Made by a program: the position numbers and the translations under genes
Origin: Sphingopyxis sp. JAI128
GTDB taxonomy: Bacteria; Pseudomonadota; Alphaproteobacteria; Sphingomonadales; Sphingomonadaceae
Assembly (NCBI RefSeq): GCF_014207235.1
Contig: NZ_JACHDA010000001.1
Location: 186,001 to 250,000 of the forward strand
Direction: 5' to 3'
DNA length: 64,000 bases
Shown here: positions 42,531 to 49,666 of the stretch, piece by piece
How the letters are laid out: each line of letters starts with the position of its first letter
Position numbering within the stretch: the stretch's first letter is position 1
Notes under the pieces: model-generated
Databases searched by the model: none
What the model saw: the letters and a program-made list of their open reading frames with translations, nothing else
Told to the model about the DNA's origin: nothing

Positions 42531-42560
42531 AAGGGCGCAATTGCCCAAGGGAGAATCGTC

Positions 42561-43754
42561 ATGGACATGGAGTTCAGCCCCGAAGACCTGGCCTTCCAGC
42601 AGGAAGTGCGCCAGTTCATCGCCGAAAATTACCCCGCGGAACTCCGCGGAAAACAGGATGAAGGCGAGGAGCTGTCCAAGGAAGACTTCCTTGCCTGGCA
42701 CAAGATCCTGCACAAAAAGGGCTGGATCGCGCCCGCGTGGCCGGTCGAATATGGCGGCACCGGCTGGACGCCGACGCAGCGCTTCATCTGGTCGGAGGAA
42801 ACCGCGCGCGCCGACTGTATCCGCCTGATGCCCTTTGGCCTCGCGATGGTCGGTCCGGTCATCTACACTTTCGGCACGCCCGAGCAGAAAGCCCATTTCC
42901 TGCCGCGCATCCTGTCGGGCGAGGACTGGTGGTGCCAGGGCTATTCGGAACCGGGTTCGGGGTCGGATCTTGCCAGCCTGCGCACCACGGCCGTTTCGGA
43001 TGGCGACGATTATATCGTCAACGGGCAGAAAACCTGGACGACGCTGGCGCAGCACGCCGACTGGGGCTTCTTCCTCGTCCGCACCGACAAGGACGCCAAG
43101 CAACAGGAAGGCATTTCCTTCCTGCTTATCGATATGAAATCGCCCGGCATCACCGTGCGCCCGATCATCACGCTGGGCGGCGAGCATGAAGTCAACGAAG
43201 TGTGGCTGGAGGACGTCCGCGTTCCCAAGTCGCAGCGCGTCTATGAAGAAAACAAGGGCTGGACCTGCGCCAAGTTCCTACTCGCGCACGAACGCACCGG
43301 CATCGCCGGCGTCGCCGCGTCGAAGCGCGGGATCGAGAAGGTGAAGCAAATCGCGCGCACCGAACTCGACGGCGACAAGCCGCTGATCGCCAACGCTTTC
43401 TTCAAGCGCAAGCTCGCCGACCTCGAGGTCGACCTGACCGCGCTCGAATTTACCGAACTGCGCAGCCTTGCCGGCGCCAATGCGGGCAAGGGACCGGGAC
43501 CCGAATCGAGCCTGCTCAAGATCAAGGGGTCGGAAATCCAGCAGCGGTTGACAGAACTGACGCTCGAAGCCGTCGGCCATTATGGCGCCCCCTATTTCCG
43601 CGGATTCGGAGAGGGCGACAACGAGCATCCGATCGGGCCCGATTATGCGCACCGCGCCGCGCCGACCTATTTCAACATGCGCAAGACGACGATCTATGGC
43701 GGATCGAACGAGATCCAGCGCAACATCATCGCGAAGATGGTTTTGGGGCTCTGA
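42561..43754 (+). CDS. Acyl-CoA dehydrogenase, first of pair
   Basis: FAD-dependent flavoenzyme of 397 residues that would introduce an alpha-beta double bond into an acyl-CoA. The ACAD signature GYSEPGSGSDLASLRTTA begins at residue 127, and the C-terminal YGGSNEIQRNIIAK helix is present. At the place of the usual catalytic glutamate of short- and medium-chain enzymes (YEGT) this protein reads YGGS, as in several enzymes that work as hetero-oligomers or use a base elsewhere. CAAGGGAG precedes the ATG. A second, unlike ACAD follows, so a mixed complex is possible. Confidence 0.92.
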   Translation: MDMEFSPEDLAFQQEVRQFIAENYPAELRGKQDEGEELSKEDFLAWHKILHKKGWIAPAWPVEYGGTGWTPTQRFIWSEETARADCIRLMPFGLAMVGPVIYTFGTPEQKAHFLPRILSGEDWWCQGYSEPGSGSDLASLRTTAVSDGDDYIVNGQKTWTTLAQHADWGFFLVRTDKDAKQQEGISFLLIDMKSPGITVRPIITLGGEHEVNEVWLEDVRVPKSQRVYEENKGWTCAKFLLAHERTGIAGVAASKRGIEKVKQIARTELDGDKPLIANAFFKRKLADLEVDLTALEFTELRSLAGANAGKGPGPESSLLKIKGSEIQQRLTELTLEAVGHYGAPYFRGFGEGDNEHPIGPDYAHRAAPTYFNMRKTTIYGGSNEIQRNIIAKMVLGL

Positions 43755-43763
43755 CCCGAAACC

Positions 43764-43840
43764 ACCCCGGACCCGGTCCGGGGTCTCCATCGGCCCTGAG
43801 GGCCGTGTGCGGCAATGGGCCCCGGCTTGCGCCCGGGAAC
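43764..43840. repeat. REP-like palindromic arms between the two acyl-CoA dehydrogenase genes
   Basis: CCCCGGACCCGGTCCGGGG at about 43765-43783, followed by TCTCCAT, faces ATGGGCCCCGGCTTGCGCCCGGG at about 43817-43839. The layout matches the inverted-repeat elements at 16798-16874 and 1246-1320, with different arm sequence. It occupies most of the 106-bp gap between the genes. Confidence 0.55.
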
Positions 43841-43860
43841 ACGGAAAAGAGATAGACGAA

Positions 43861-45000
43861 ATGGATTTCACCTACACCGAAACGCAGGACATGATCCGCG
43901 ACACGCTCGCCCGCTTTCTGGGCGACACCTATGATTTCGAAATGCGCCAGAAGTTCATCAATTCCGACAGCGGTCGCGATCCGGCGATCTGGACCGCGCT
44001 GGCGCAGGAACTCGGCATGCTGGGTGCCTCCTTTGCCGAGGAGCATGGCGGGCTGGGCGGCGGCGCGCTCGAAAATGCCATCGTGATGGAAGAACTGGGC
44101 AAGGTTATCGGGATCGAGCCCTACCTGCCGACCGTGGTGATAGCGGGCGGCGCGCTGAAGGCCGTCGGCGGCGCGCAGGCCGACGCGATGATCCCCGAGA
44201 TTATCGCGGGCAATGCGATTATCGCCTTTGCCTATGCCGAGCCGCAGGGGCGCTACGACCTCGGGAATTTGCGCACCACGGCGAAAAAGGACGGCGCCGG
44301 TTATGTGCTGAACGGCCACAAGGGCGTCGTTTATGCCGCGCCTTGGGCGACGCACCTGCTCGTCACCGCGCGCACCGGCGGAGACCAGCGTGATCGCGAC
44401 GGCGTTTCGCTGTTCCTGATCGACGCCAACCTGCCGGGTATCGTTCGCCGCGACTATCCGACTGTCGACGGGAACCGCGCGTCCGAAATCTATTTCGAGA
44501 ATGTCGCGATCCCCGGCGACGCGTTGCTGGGCGGCGAGGGTGCCGGCCTCCCCATCATTGAACAGACCGTCGACGAGGCAACCGTCGCGGTGTGCGCCGA
44601 AGCGACCGGCGTGATGCAGAAACTGCACGAAGGCACGCTGGAATATACGCAGCAGCGCAAGCAGTTCGGCGTGCCGATCGCGAAATTCCAGGTGTTGCAG
44701 CACCGCATGGTCGATATGTTCATGGAGGTCGAGCAGGCGCGGTCGATGACGATCATGGGCACGCTGAAGCTGGGCCTGCCCGCGAACGAACGCATGGCGG
44801 CGGTTTCGGCGGCCAAGGCAAAGGTCGGACGCGGCGCCAATTTCGTCGGACAGAATGCCATCCAGACGCACGGCGGCATCGGCATCACGCAGGAACTGGC
44901 GATCGGCCATTATTTCAAGCGCGCCACGATAATCGAAGGCCAGTTCGGCAGCGTCGATCATCATATGGACCGGTACGAACGGATCGTGCTGGCGGACTGA
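43861..45000 (+). CDS. Acyl-CoA dehydrogenase, second of pair
   Basis: A 379-residue ACAD-fold protein, quite different from the preceding one. It carries AFAYAEPQGRYDLGNLRTTAKKDG in place of the strict signature, LNGHKGVVYAAPWATHLLV, and the FAD-contact segment FVGQNAIQTHGGIGITQE. It ends RATIIEGQFGSVDHHM, where the IIEG glutamate aligns with the usual base. The ATG 43861 start removes an open but non-homologous 93-codon lead. Paired unlike ACADs are known to form alpha2beta2 enzymes in side-chain and steroid catabolism; that these two do so is inference. Confidence 0.92.
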   Translation: MDFTYTETQDMIRDTLARFLGDTYDFEMRQKFINSDSGRDPAIWTALAQELGMLGASFAEEHGGLGGGALENAIVMEELGKVIGIEPYLPTVVIAGGALKAVGGAQADAMIPEIIAGNAIIAFAYAEPQGRYDLGNLRTTAKKDGAGYVLNGHKGVVYAAPWATHLLVTARTGGDQRDRDGVSLFLIDANLPGIVRRDYPTVDGNRASEIYFENVAIPGDALLGGEGAGLPIIEQTVDEATVAVCAEATGVMQKLHEGTLEYTQQRKQFGVPIAKFQVLQHRMVDMFMEVEQARSMTIMGTLKLGLPANERMAAVSAAKAKVGRGANFVGQNAIQTHGGIGITQELAIGHYFKRATIIEGQFGSVDHHMDRYERIVLAD

Positions 45001-45087
45001 CGGCGCGCGCGATCGGGTGGCGTGCTCGGATCGCGTTGCGACGCGGTATCCGTTGACGACGGCACACGATCGATAGTTGCCATAAAT

Positions 45088-45219
45088 CCTCCCTGTGGCG
45101 AAGCCATGGGGAGGTGGCAGCGCGAAGCGCTGACGGAGGGGCAAATGGCGCGACGTTGCAGCCCCTCCACCACGCCCTGGGGGCGCGGTCCCCCTCCCCA
45201 CCGCGTCGCGACATGGAGG
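45088..45219. repeat. Palindromic intergenic repeat, copy B (block 1)
   Basis: A 132-bp block framed by CCTCCCTGTG and CATGGAGG, with the same internal modules and order as 16657-16786: ATGGGGA, GTGGCAGC, GCTGACGGAGGGGC, AGCCCCTCCACCAC and CCCCCTCCCCA. The inverted ends are less perfect than in copy A. The perfect 25-bp inverted repeat that follows copy A is missing here. The block opens the gene-free gap 45001-45509. Confidence 0.82.
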
Positions 45220-45270
45220 ACTTTATCGTCCGCTAACCACCCCAAAGCCGGCGCCGGCAAAAAGGCCTTT

Positions 45271-45462
45271 CCTACAATATTCGGCTATGCCAGCGTTCAT
45301 ACCGGCTCTTTCAAGCGGTAGATAAAGGCGGTTGCTGGCTCGCTTGCGCATGCGGTCGCGGCTGACGCGTCCCGTACCCCTGCGACGTCAAATCGGGCGG
45401 CGCACAAGGCTGACCTTTACTGACCTTTGGATCGAGATGCGGTCCTCACGCCGCACCGATCC
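45271..45462. repeat. Composite intergenic repeat, copy B (blocks 2 and 3)
   Basis: 45271-45312 matches 16937-16978, and 45402-45462 matches 17067-17127, at nearly the same spacing from each other. Both copies lie between a plus-strand gene and a convergent minus-strand gene. Frames across block 3 give short peptides containing DLWIEMRS, but neither copy has a good start, ribosome site or conserved frame end, so I do not call a gene. This and block 1 explain most of the 509-bp gap before the exported-protein gene. Confidence 0.75.
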
Positions 45463-45509
45463 TGGACAAATCCCGCTGACGCGTGTCGGCTCCGCAGTCA
45501 CCAGCCGTG

Positions 45510-46148
45510 CTATTGCCCCGCCAGTCGCACGAAGCGCATTGCGCCTTCGGCGCGGTGGAGCGTCAGGCCATGGTCCGTTCTTTCGGCGCAGGCGTCGGAA
45601 AAATCGACCACGCCGATATCATTGGGCTCGATGATCACGCGCAGCTTGCCGCCGTCGGCCTCGGTCAGTTCGTAGCGCGGAGCGGTGATGCCATAGATCG
45701 GCTCGCGCAGTTCGGCCCAGCGCGGGATTCGCTTGTCGCCCTCGGGCATCGTCCAGCCATCGTCCTGCGTATAGCCTTCGGCCGTTTCGCCGCTGTCGAA
45801 GCCGATCACGAAATCGACGCCGGCGACGCCGCGGCCGTTGGGCCAGGTGACAAGCAAGGTGGGAACGGCGCCGTCGATTGCGAGCGGCATCCCCTTGCGC
45901 ATCGCGGGCGGCACCGGCCTGGGATCGGTGGTCAGGCAAATCATTTCGCCGCGCGCTTGCCAGCGGCCCTCGGCGCGCTCGTCGAGCGCGCCCGCGGCGA
46001 GGACATATTGGAAGCGTCCGTCGGTCCGGATCAGCAGGCCGCCGCCGACATCGGGCCCCTCCGCCAGCGCATATTCGCCGACAAAGGGCGAGTCCTGCGC
46101 GGCGGCGGGTGTCGTGATCAGCGCGAGGGCGAAAAGGAGCGTTCGCAT
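45510..46148 (-). CDS. Exported protein of unknown function
   Basis: A 212-residue protein with a clean signal peptide (RTLLFALALITTPAAAQ, residues 2-18). The mature part looks like a small beta-rich periplasmic protein (GEYALAEGPDVGGGLLIRTDGRFQYVLAAG, EGRWQARGEMICLTTDP). I do not recognise a named domain. The phrases DGRFQY and EGRWQ are reminiscent of lipocalin-like or YHS-type barrels, but that is weak. It is divergent from prfC, with 77 bp between starts. Confidence 0.78.
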   Translation of the reverse strand: MRTLLFALALITTPAAAQDSPFVGEYALAEGPDVGGGLLIRTDGRFQYVLAAGALDERAEGRWQARGEMICLTTDPRPVPPAMRKGMPLAIDGAVPTLLVTWPNGRGVAGVDFVIGFDSGETAEGYTQDDGWTMPEGDKRIPRWAELREPIYGITAPRYELTEADGGKLRVIIEPNDIGVVDFSDACAERTDHGLTLHRAEGAMRFVRLAGQ

Positions 46149-46225
46149 TCGGCGACCATGCGGCGGCGAGCGCGCAGATGCCAGCCCCTTTCCACAATTG
46201 CCGCCACCTGCTAGGCGCCCGCGCC

Positions 46226-47818
46226 ATGTCCAAGCATTCCGACCGCCGCACCTTTGCCATCATCTCGCACCCCGACGCGGGCAAGACGACGCTGACCGAG
46301 AAATTGCTCGTCGCGGGCGGCGCTATTCATATGGCGGGCGAGGTGAAGGCGCGCGGGGCCGCGCGGCGCGCGCGTTCGGACTGGATGAAGATCGAGCAGC
46401 AGCGCGGCATTTCGGTGACGTCGTCGGTGATGACATTCGAACATGCGGGGCTGGTGTTCAACCTGCTCGACACGCCGGGGCACGAAGATTTCTCGGAAGA
46501 CACCTACCGCACACTGACCGCCGTCGACAGTGCAGTGATGGTGATCGACGCCGCGAAGGGCATCGAGCCGCAGACGCTGAAGCTGTTCGAGGTGTGCCGC
46601 CTGCGCTCGGTGCCGATCATCACCTTTATCAACAAGGTCGATCGCGAGGGCCTGCCGCCGTTCGAGCTGCTCGACGAGGTGGCCGACCGGCTCGCGCTCG
46701 ACGTTTGCCCGATGAACTGGCCCGCGGGCATGGGCGGGCAGTTCGAAGGGATTTACGACCTGGTCGATCCGGCGATCATGAAGCCCGGCGGCGATGCCTC
46801 GCGCATGTATGAGGGCGATCGTTTCAGCGTGTCGGGTCTCGACGACGACGCGCTCGCGGCACGGCTCAGCGCCGACGCGCTTTCGCAGCTCAGGGAAGAA
46901 ACCGAACTCGCCTCGGCCTGCTATGCGTCTTTCGATGCGGCGGCCTACCGCAGCGGCGACCTGACGCCGGTCTATTTCGGCTCGGCGCTCAAGGAGTTCG
47001 GCGTCGTCGACCTGCTCAATGCCCTTGCGTCGCATGCTCCGGGCCCGCAGCCGCAGCCCGCCGAACCGGCGCCCGTCCAGCCGGATGACGAGGCCGTGAC
47101 CGGCTTCGTGTTCAAGGTGCAGGCAAATATGAATCCCGCGCACCGCGACCGCATCGCCTTCATGCGCCTCTGTTCGGGCAAGTTCGAACGCGGGATGCGG
47201 CTGATGCAGGGCGGCACGGGCAAGGCGATCGCGATCAGCCGCCCGATGCTGTTCCTGGCGCAGGACCGCGAAATGGCCGAAGAGGCCTATCCCGGCGATA
47301 TCATCGGCATCCCGAACCACGGCACGCTGCGCGTCGGCGATACACTGTCGGAGCGGAGCTATGTGACGATCACCGGCCTGCCGAATTTCGCGCCCGAAAT
47401 CCTGCGCCGCGTCGCGCTGGTCGACCCGACCAAGACCAAGCAGTTGAGAAAAGCGCTCGACGACATGGCGGAGGAGGGGATCATTCAGGTCTTCTATCCA
47501 GAAATCGGCGCGAACATGATCGTCGGAGTCGTCGGCCAGTTACAATTGGAGGTGCTGATCAGCCGGTTGGAGGCCGAATATAAGGTCGAGGCCAAGCTGG
47601 AACAGTCGCCGTGGGACACCGCGCGCTGGATCGCGAGCGACGATCCGGCGGCGCTGAAAGCCTTCCAGGCCGACCATCGCGGGGCCTCGGCGACCGACCG
47701 CGACGGCGCGCCGGTGTTCATGGCGAAGGACGCATGGGAAGTCGGCTATGTAACGCAGCGCCACCCCGCGATCCGCTTTACAGCGACGAAAGAGCGGGTG
47801 TTCGCCGACGCGGGTTGA
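46226..47818 (+). CDS. prfC: Peptide chain release factor 3
   Basis: Translational GTPase that recycles RF1 and RF2 from the ribosome after termination. The 530-residue protein has the G1 loop SHPDAGKTTLTEK (from residue 14), a switch region with EQQRGISVTSSVM, the G3 motif DTPGHEDFSEDTYR and the G4 motif NKVD. The QQRGISVTSSVM and HEDFSEDTYR sequences separate RF3 from EF-G. The start at ATG 46226 begins the conserved region. An upstream in-frame ATG (46178) would add 16 unrelated residues. The ribosome site is weak. Confidence 0.96.
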   Translation: MSKHSDRRTFAIISHPDAGKTTLTEKLLVAGGAIHMAGEVKARGAARRARSDWMKIEQQRGISVTSSVMTFEHAGLVFNLLDTPGHEDFSEDTYRTLTAVDSAVMVIDAAKGIEPQTLKLFEVCRLRSVPIITFINKVDREGLPPFELLDEVADRLALDVCPMNWPAGMGGQFEGIYDLVDPAIMKPGGDASRMYEGDRFSVSGLDDDALAARLSADALSQLREETELASACYASFDAAAYRSGDLTPVYFGSALKEFGVVDLLNALASHAPGPQPQPAEPAPVQPDDEAVTGFVFKVQANMNPAHRDRIAFMRLCSGKFERGMRLMQGGTGKAIAISRPMLFLAQDREMAEEAYPGDIIGIPNHGTLRVGDTLSERSYVTITGLPNFAPEILRRVALVDPTKTKQLRKALDDMAEEGIIQVFYPEIGANMIVGVVGQLQLEVLISRLEAEYKVEAKLEQSPWDTARWIASDDPAALKAFQADHRGASATDRDGAPVFMAKDAWEVGYVTQRHPAIRFTATKERVFADAG

Positions 47819-47874
47819 TCGATCCGGCCAGTTCCGCCACCATGCTCCCACTGTCGGCAGAGGTGGGGGTATCG

Positions 47875-48333
47875 ATGCACAGAGGGATTTTGACGCTTGC
47901 ACTGGCGGCGCTGGGGGCGCCGGCGGGGGCCCAGGCGCCCGTCGAACTGCCGATCGCGCCGGGTTTCTGGACCAACGACGATCAGGCGTGCGCCACGGCG
48001 CGCTATGGCTATATTTTCGACGGCACGCGCTGGGGCTCGGTCTATTATTACGGGCCGACCGGCAATCTGGGACCGGCGGCTGAATTGCAGCCGATCACGC
48101 AGACGCGCGCCGTAGGCGATGGTTTTATCCAGATGCAGTTTGGCGGCTTCGACGGAGCGGGCTATTTCCGGCTGAAAGCGACAGGGAAAGGCCGAGCGCT
48201 CTATCGCGTCGGTGCACCCTTTCGCGAAGAGATACAGGTTTCGGACGAGGCGCTGATTCACTGCTCCTATCAGGCGATGTCGCCGAAGATGAAGGCGGCA
48301 ATGCGCCGCTTCGCGCCCGCGCTCGCTAAATAA
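47875..48333 (+). CDS. Small exported protein of unknown function
   Basis: A 152-residue protein with a signal peptide (HRGILTLALAALGAPAGAQ, cleavage about residue 20). The mature domain contains WTNDDQACATARYGYIFDG and EALIHCSYQAMS, so two cysteines could pair. No known domain is evident. The start at ATG 47875 follows GAGGTGGGGG. ATG 47842 is an in-frame alternative. Its end overlaps the convergent dinB gene by eight bases. Confidence 0.75.
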   Translation: MHRGILTLALAALGAPAGAQAPVELPIAPGFWTNDDQACATARYGYIFDGTRWGSVYYYGPTGNLGPAAELQPITQTRAVGDGFIQMQFGGFDGAGYFRLKATGKGRALYRVGAPFREEIQVSDEALIHCSYQAMSPKMKAAMRRFAPALAK

Positions 48334-49456
48334 GGCTGAGCAGGTCGGTGGGGGGCGGGGCCGCGCCCTCCGCCTCTTCCTCCTCGCCCTCAAACTTGCT
48401 GAGGGTAATGCCGAGCAGACGGATGCCCTGTCCGGTCGGAAGCAGCGGAGCGAGGATCGCTTCGCCCGCCGCGAGCAGCGAAGTGCCGTCGGCGATGGGG
48501 AAGGGGACGGTCCTTGCACGGGTGATCGTCTGGAAATCGGCGTAGCGCAGCTTCAGCGTCACGGTACGGCCGCGCGCGCCCTTTTTTGCTGCGCGGTCCC
48601 ACACCACCGTACAGACATGCGCGAGCGCCTCGCGGATTTCGGCGTCGGCAATCAGGTCGTTGAAGAAGGTGCGCTCGCCCCCCAGCGATTTGAGCGGGCG
48701 GTTCGACTTGACCCGGCGATGGTCGATCCCGCGCGCGAGATTATAGAGCCATTCGGCGCTGTTGCCGAAATGCGTCGCGAGCCACAATGCGTCCTTCGCC
48801 GCGAGGTCGGCGCCCGAAAAGACGCCGAGCCCCTCCATCTTTGCCGCGGTGACCGGGCCAATGCCGTGAAAGCGGCGGATCGATAGTGTCTGGACGAAGG
48901 CGGCCCCCTTGCCGGGCGGAATCACGGTCAGCCCGTCGGGCTTGTTCTGGTCCGACGCGAGCTTGGCGATGAACTTGTTATAGGACACGCCGGCCGAGGC
49001 GGTGAGGCCCGTTTCCTGGGCAATGCGCCGGCGGATCAGCCGCGCGGTGGCGGTGGCGCTGCCGAGTCCCGCCTTGTCGGCGCTGACGTCGAGATAGGCT
49101 TCGTCGAGCGACAGCGGCTCGACCTCGTCGGCATAGTCGCGAAAGATCGCGCGGATCCGGTGCGAAACCTCGCGATAGACCTCGAACCGCGGCGGCACGA
49201 AGATTAGAGCGGGGCATTGGCGCTTCGCGGTGATGCTGGGCATTGCCGAGCGGACGCCGAACTTGCGCGCCTCGTAACTCGCCGCCGCGACGACGCCGCG
49301 CCGTGACGAGCCGCCGACCGCGACGGGCTGCCCCCGCAGCGCCGGATCGTCTCGCTGCTCGACCGAGGCGTAAAAGGCATCCATGTCGACATGGATGATC
49401 TTGCGGACCGGGGCGTCCGCACCGTCGCCGGGGTTCTGATCGTCGCTGTCGTGCAC
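48326..49456 (-). CDS. dinB: DNA polymerase IV
   Basis: Y-family error-prone polymerase for translesion synthesis. The 376-residue protein has the palm motif IIHVDMDAFYASVEQ (catalytic Asp24 and Asp26), the second acidic motif SLDEAYLDVS, and the helix-hairpin-helix phrase RRFHGIGPVTAAKMEGLGV. The C-terminal little finger is complete, but no beta-clamp motif is obvious beyond DLLSLI at the end. The likely start is GTG 49456. GTG 49498 would run through a palindrome that looks like an operator. Confidence 0.94.
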   Translation of the reverse strand: MHDSDDQNPGDGADAPVRKIIHVDMDAFYASVEQRDDPALRGQPVAVGGSSRRGVVAAASYEARKFGVRSAMPSITAKRQCPALIFVPPRFEVYREVSHRIRAIFRDYADEVEPLSLDEAYLDVSADKAGLGSATATARLIRRRIAQETGLTASAGVSYNKFIAKLASDQNKPDGLTVIPPGKGAAFVQTLSIRRFHGIGPVTAAKMEGLGVFSGADLAAKDALWLATHFGNSAEWLYNLARGIDHRRVKSNRPLKSLGGERTFFNDLIADAEIREALAHVCTVVWDRAAKKGARGRTVTLKLRYADFQTITRARTVPFPIADGTSLLAAGEAILAPLLPTGQGIRLLGITLSKFEGEEEEAEGAAPPPTDLLSLI

Positions 49457-49468
49457 GGCGCATCTTTT

Positions 49469-49487
49469 AACATGTTGCCAACATGTT
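49469..49487. promoter_or_regulatory. Perfect palindrome upstream of dinB, possible LexA-type operator
   Basis: AACATGTTG and CAACATGTT flank a single C, a perfect 19-bp inverted repeat ending 13 bp before the GTG start of dinB. The region also reads GTTG-N7-GTTC, one base away from the alphaproteobacterial LexA box GTTC-N7-GTTC. SOS control of dinB would fit, but the palindrome may belong to another repressor. Confidence 0.5.
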
Positions 49488-49546
49488 CTCAATGCCACGC
49501 TTGACGCGAGCCGATCAAAATGGCAATCGCCGCCGACCTTGGCAAT

Positions 49547-49620
49547 GCGGGTATAGCATAGTGGTAATGCTCTAGCCTTCCAAGCTAGCTAGGCGGGTTC
49601 GATTCCCGCTACCCGCTCCA
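49547..49620 (+). tRNA. tRNA-Gly(TCC)
   Basis: A 74-base tRNA. The acceptor GCGGGTA pairs with TACCCGC, the anticodon arm CTAGC-CTTCCAA-GCTAG gives anticodon TCC (49579-49581), and the T-arm is GCGGG-TTCGATT-CCCGC. CCA is encoded and the discriminator is T, normal for glycine. It decodes GGA and GGG. It stands alone between dinB and the TonB receptor gene. Confidence 0.97.
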
Positions 49621-49666
49621 AGCCCCCTTTCATCGCTACCGCCGACTTCAGGCTACCGGCCGCGCG

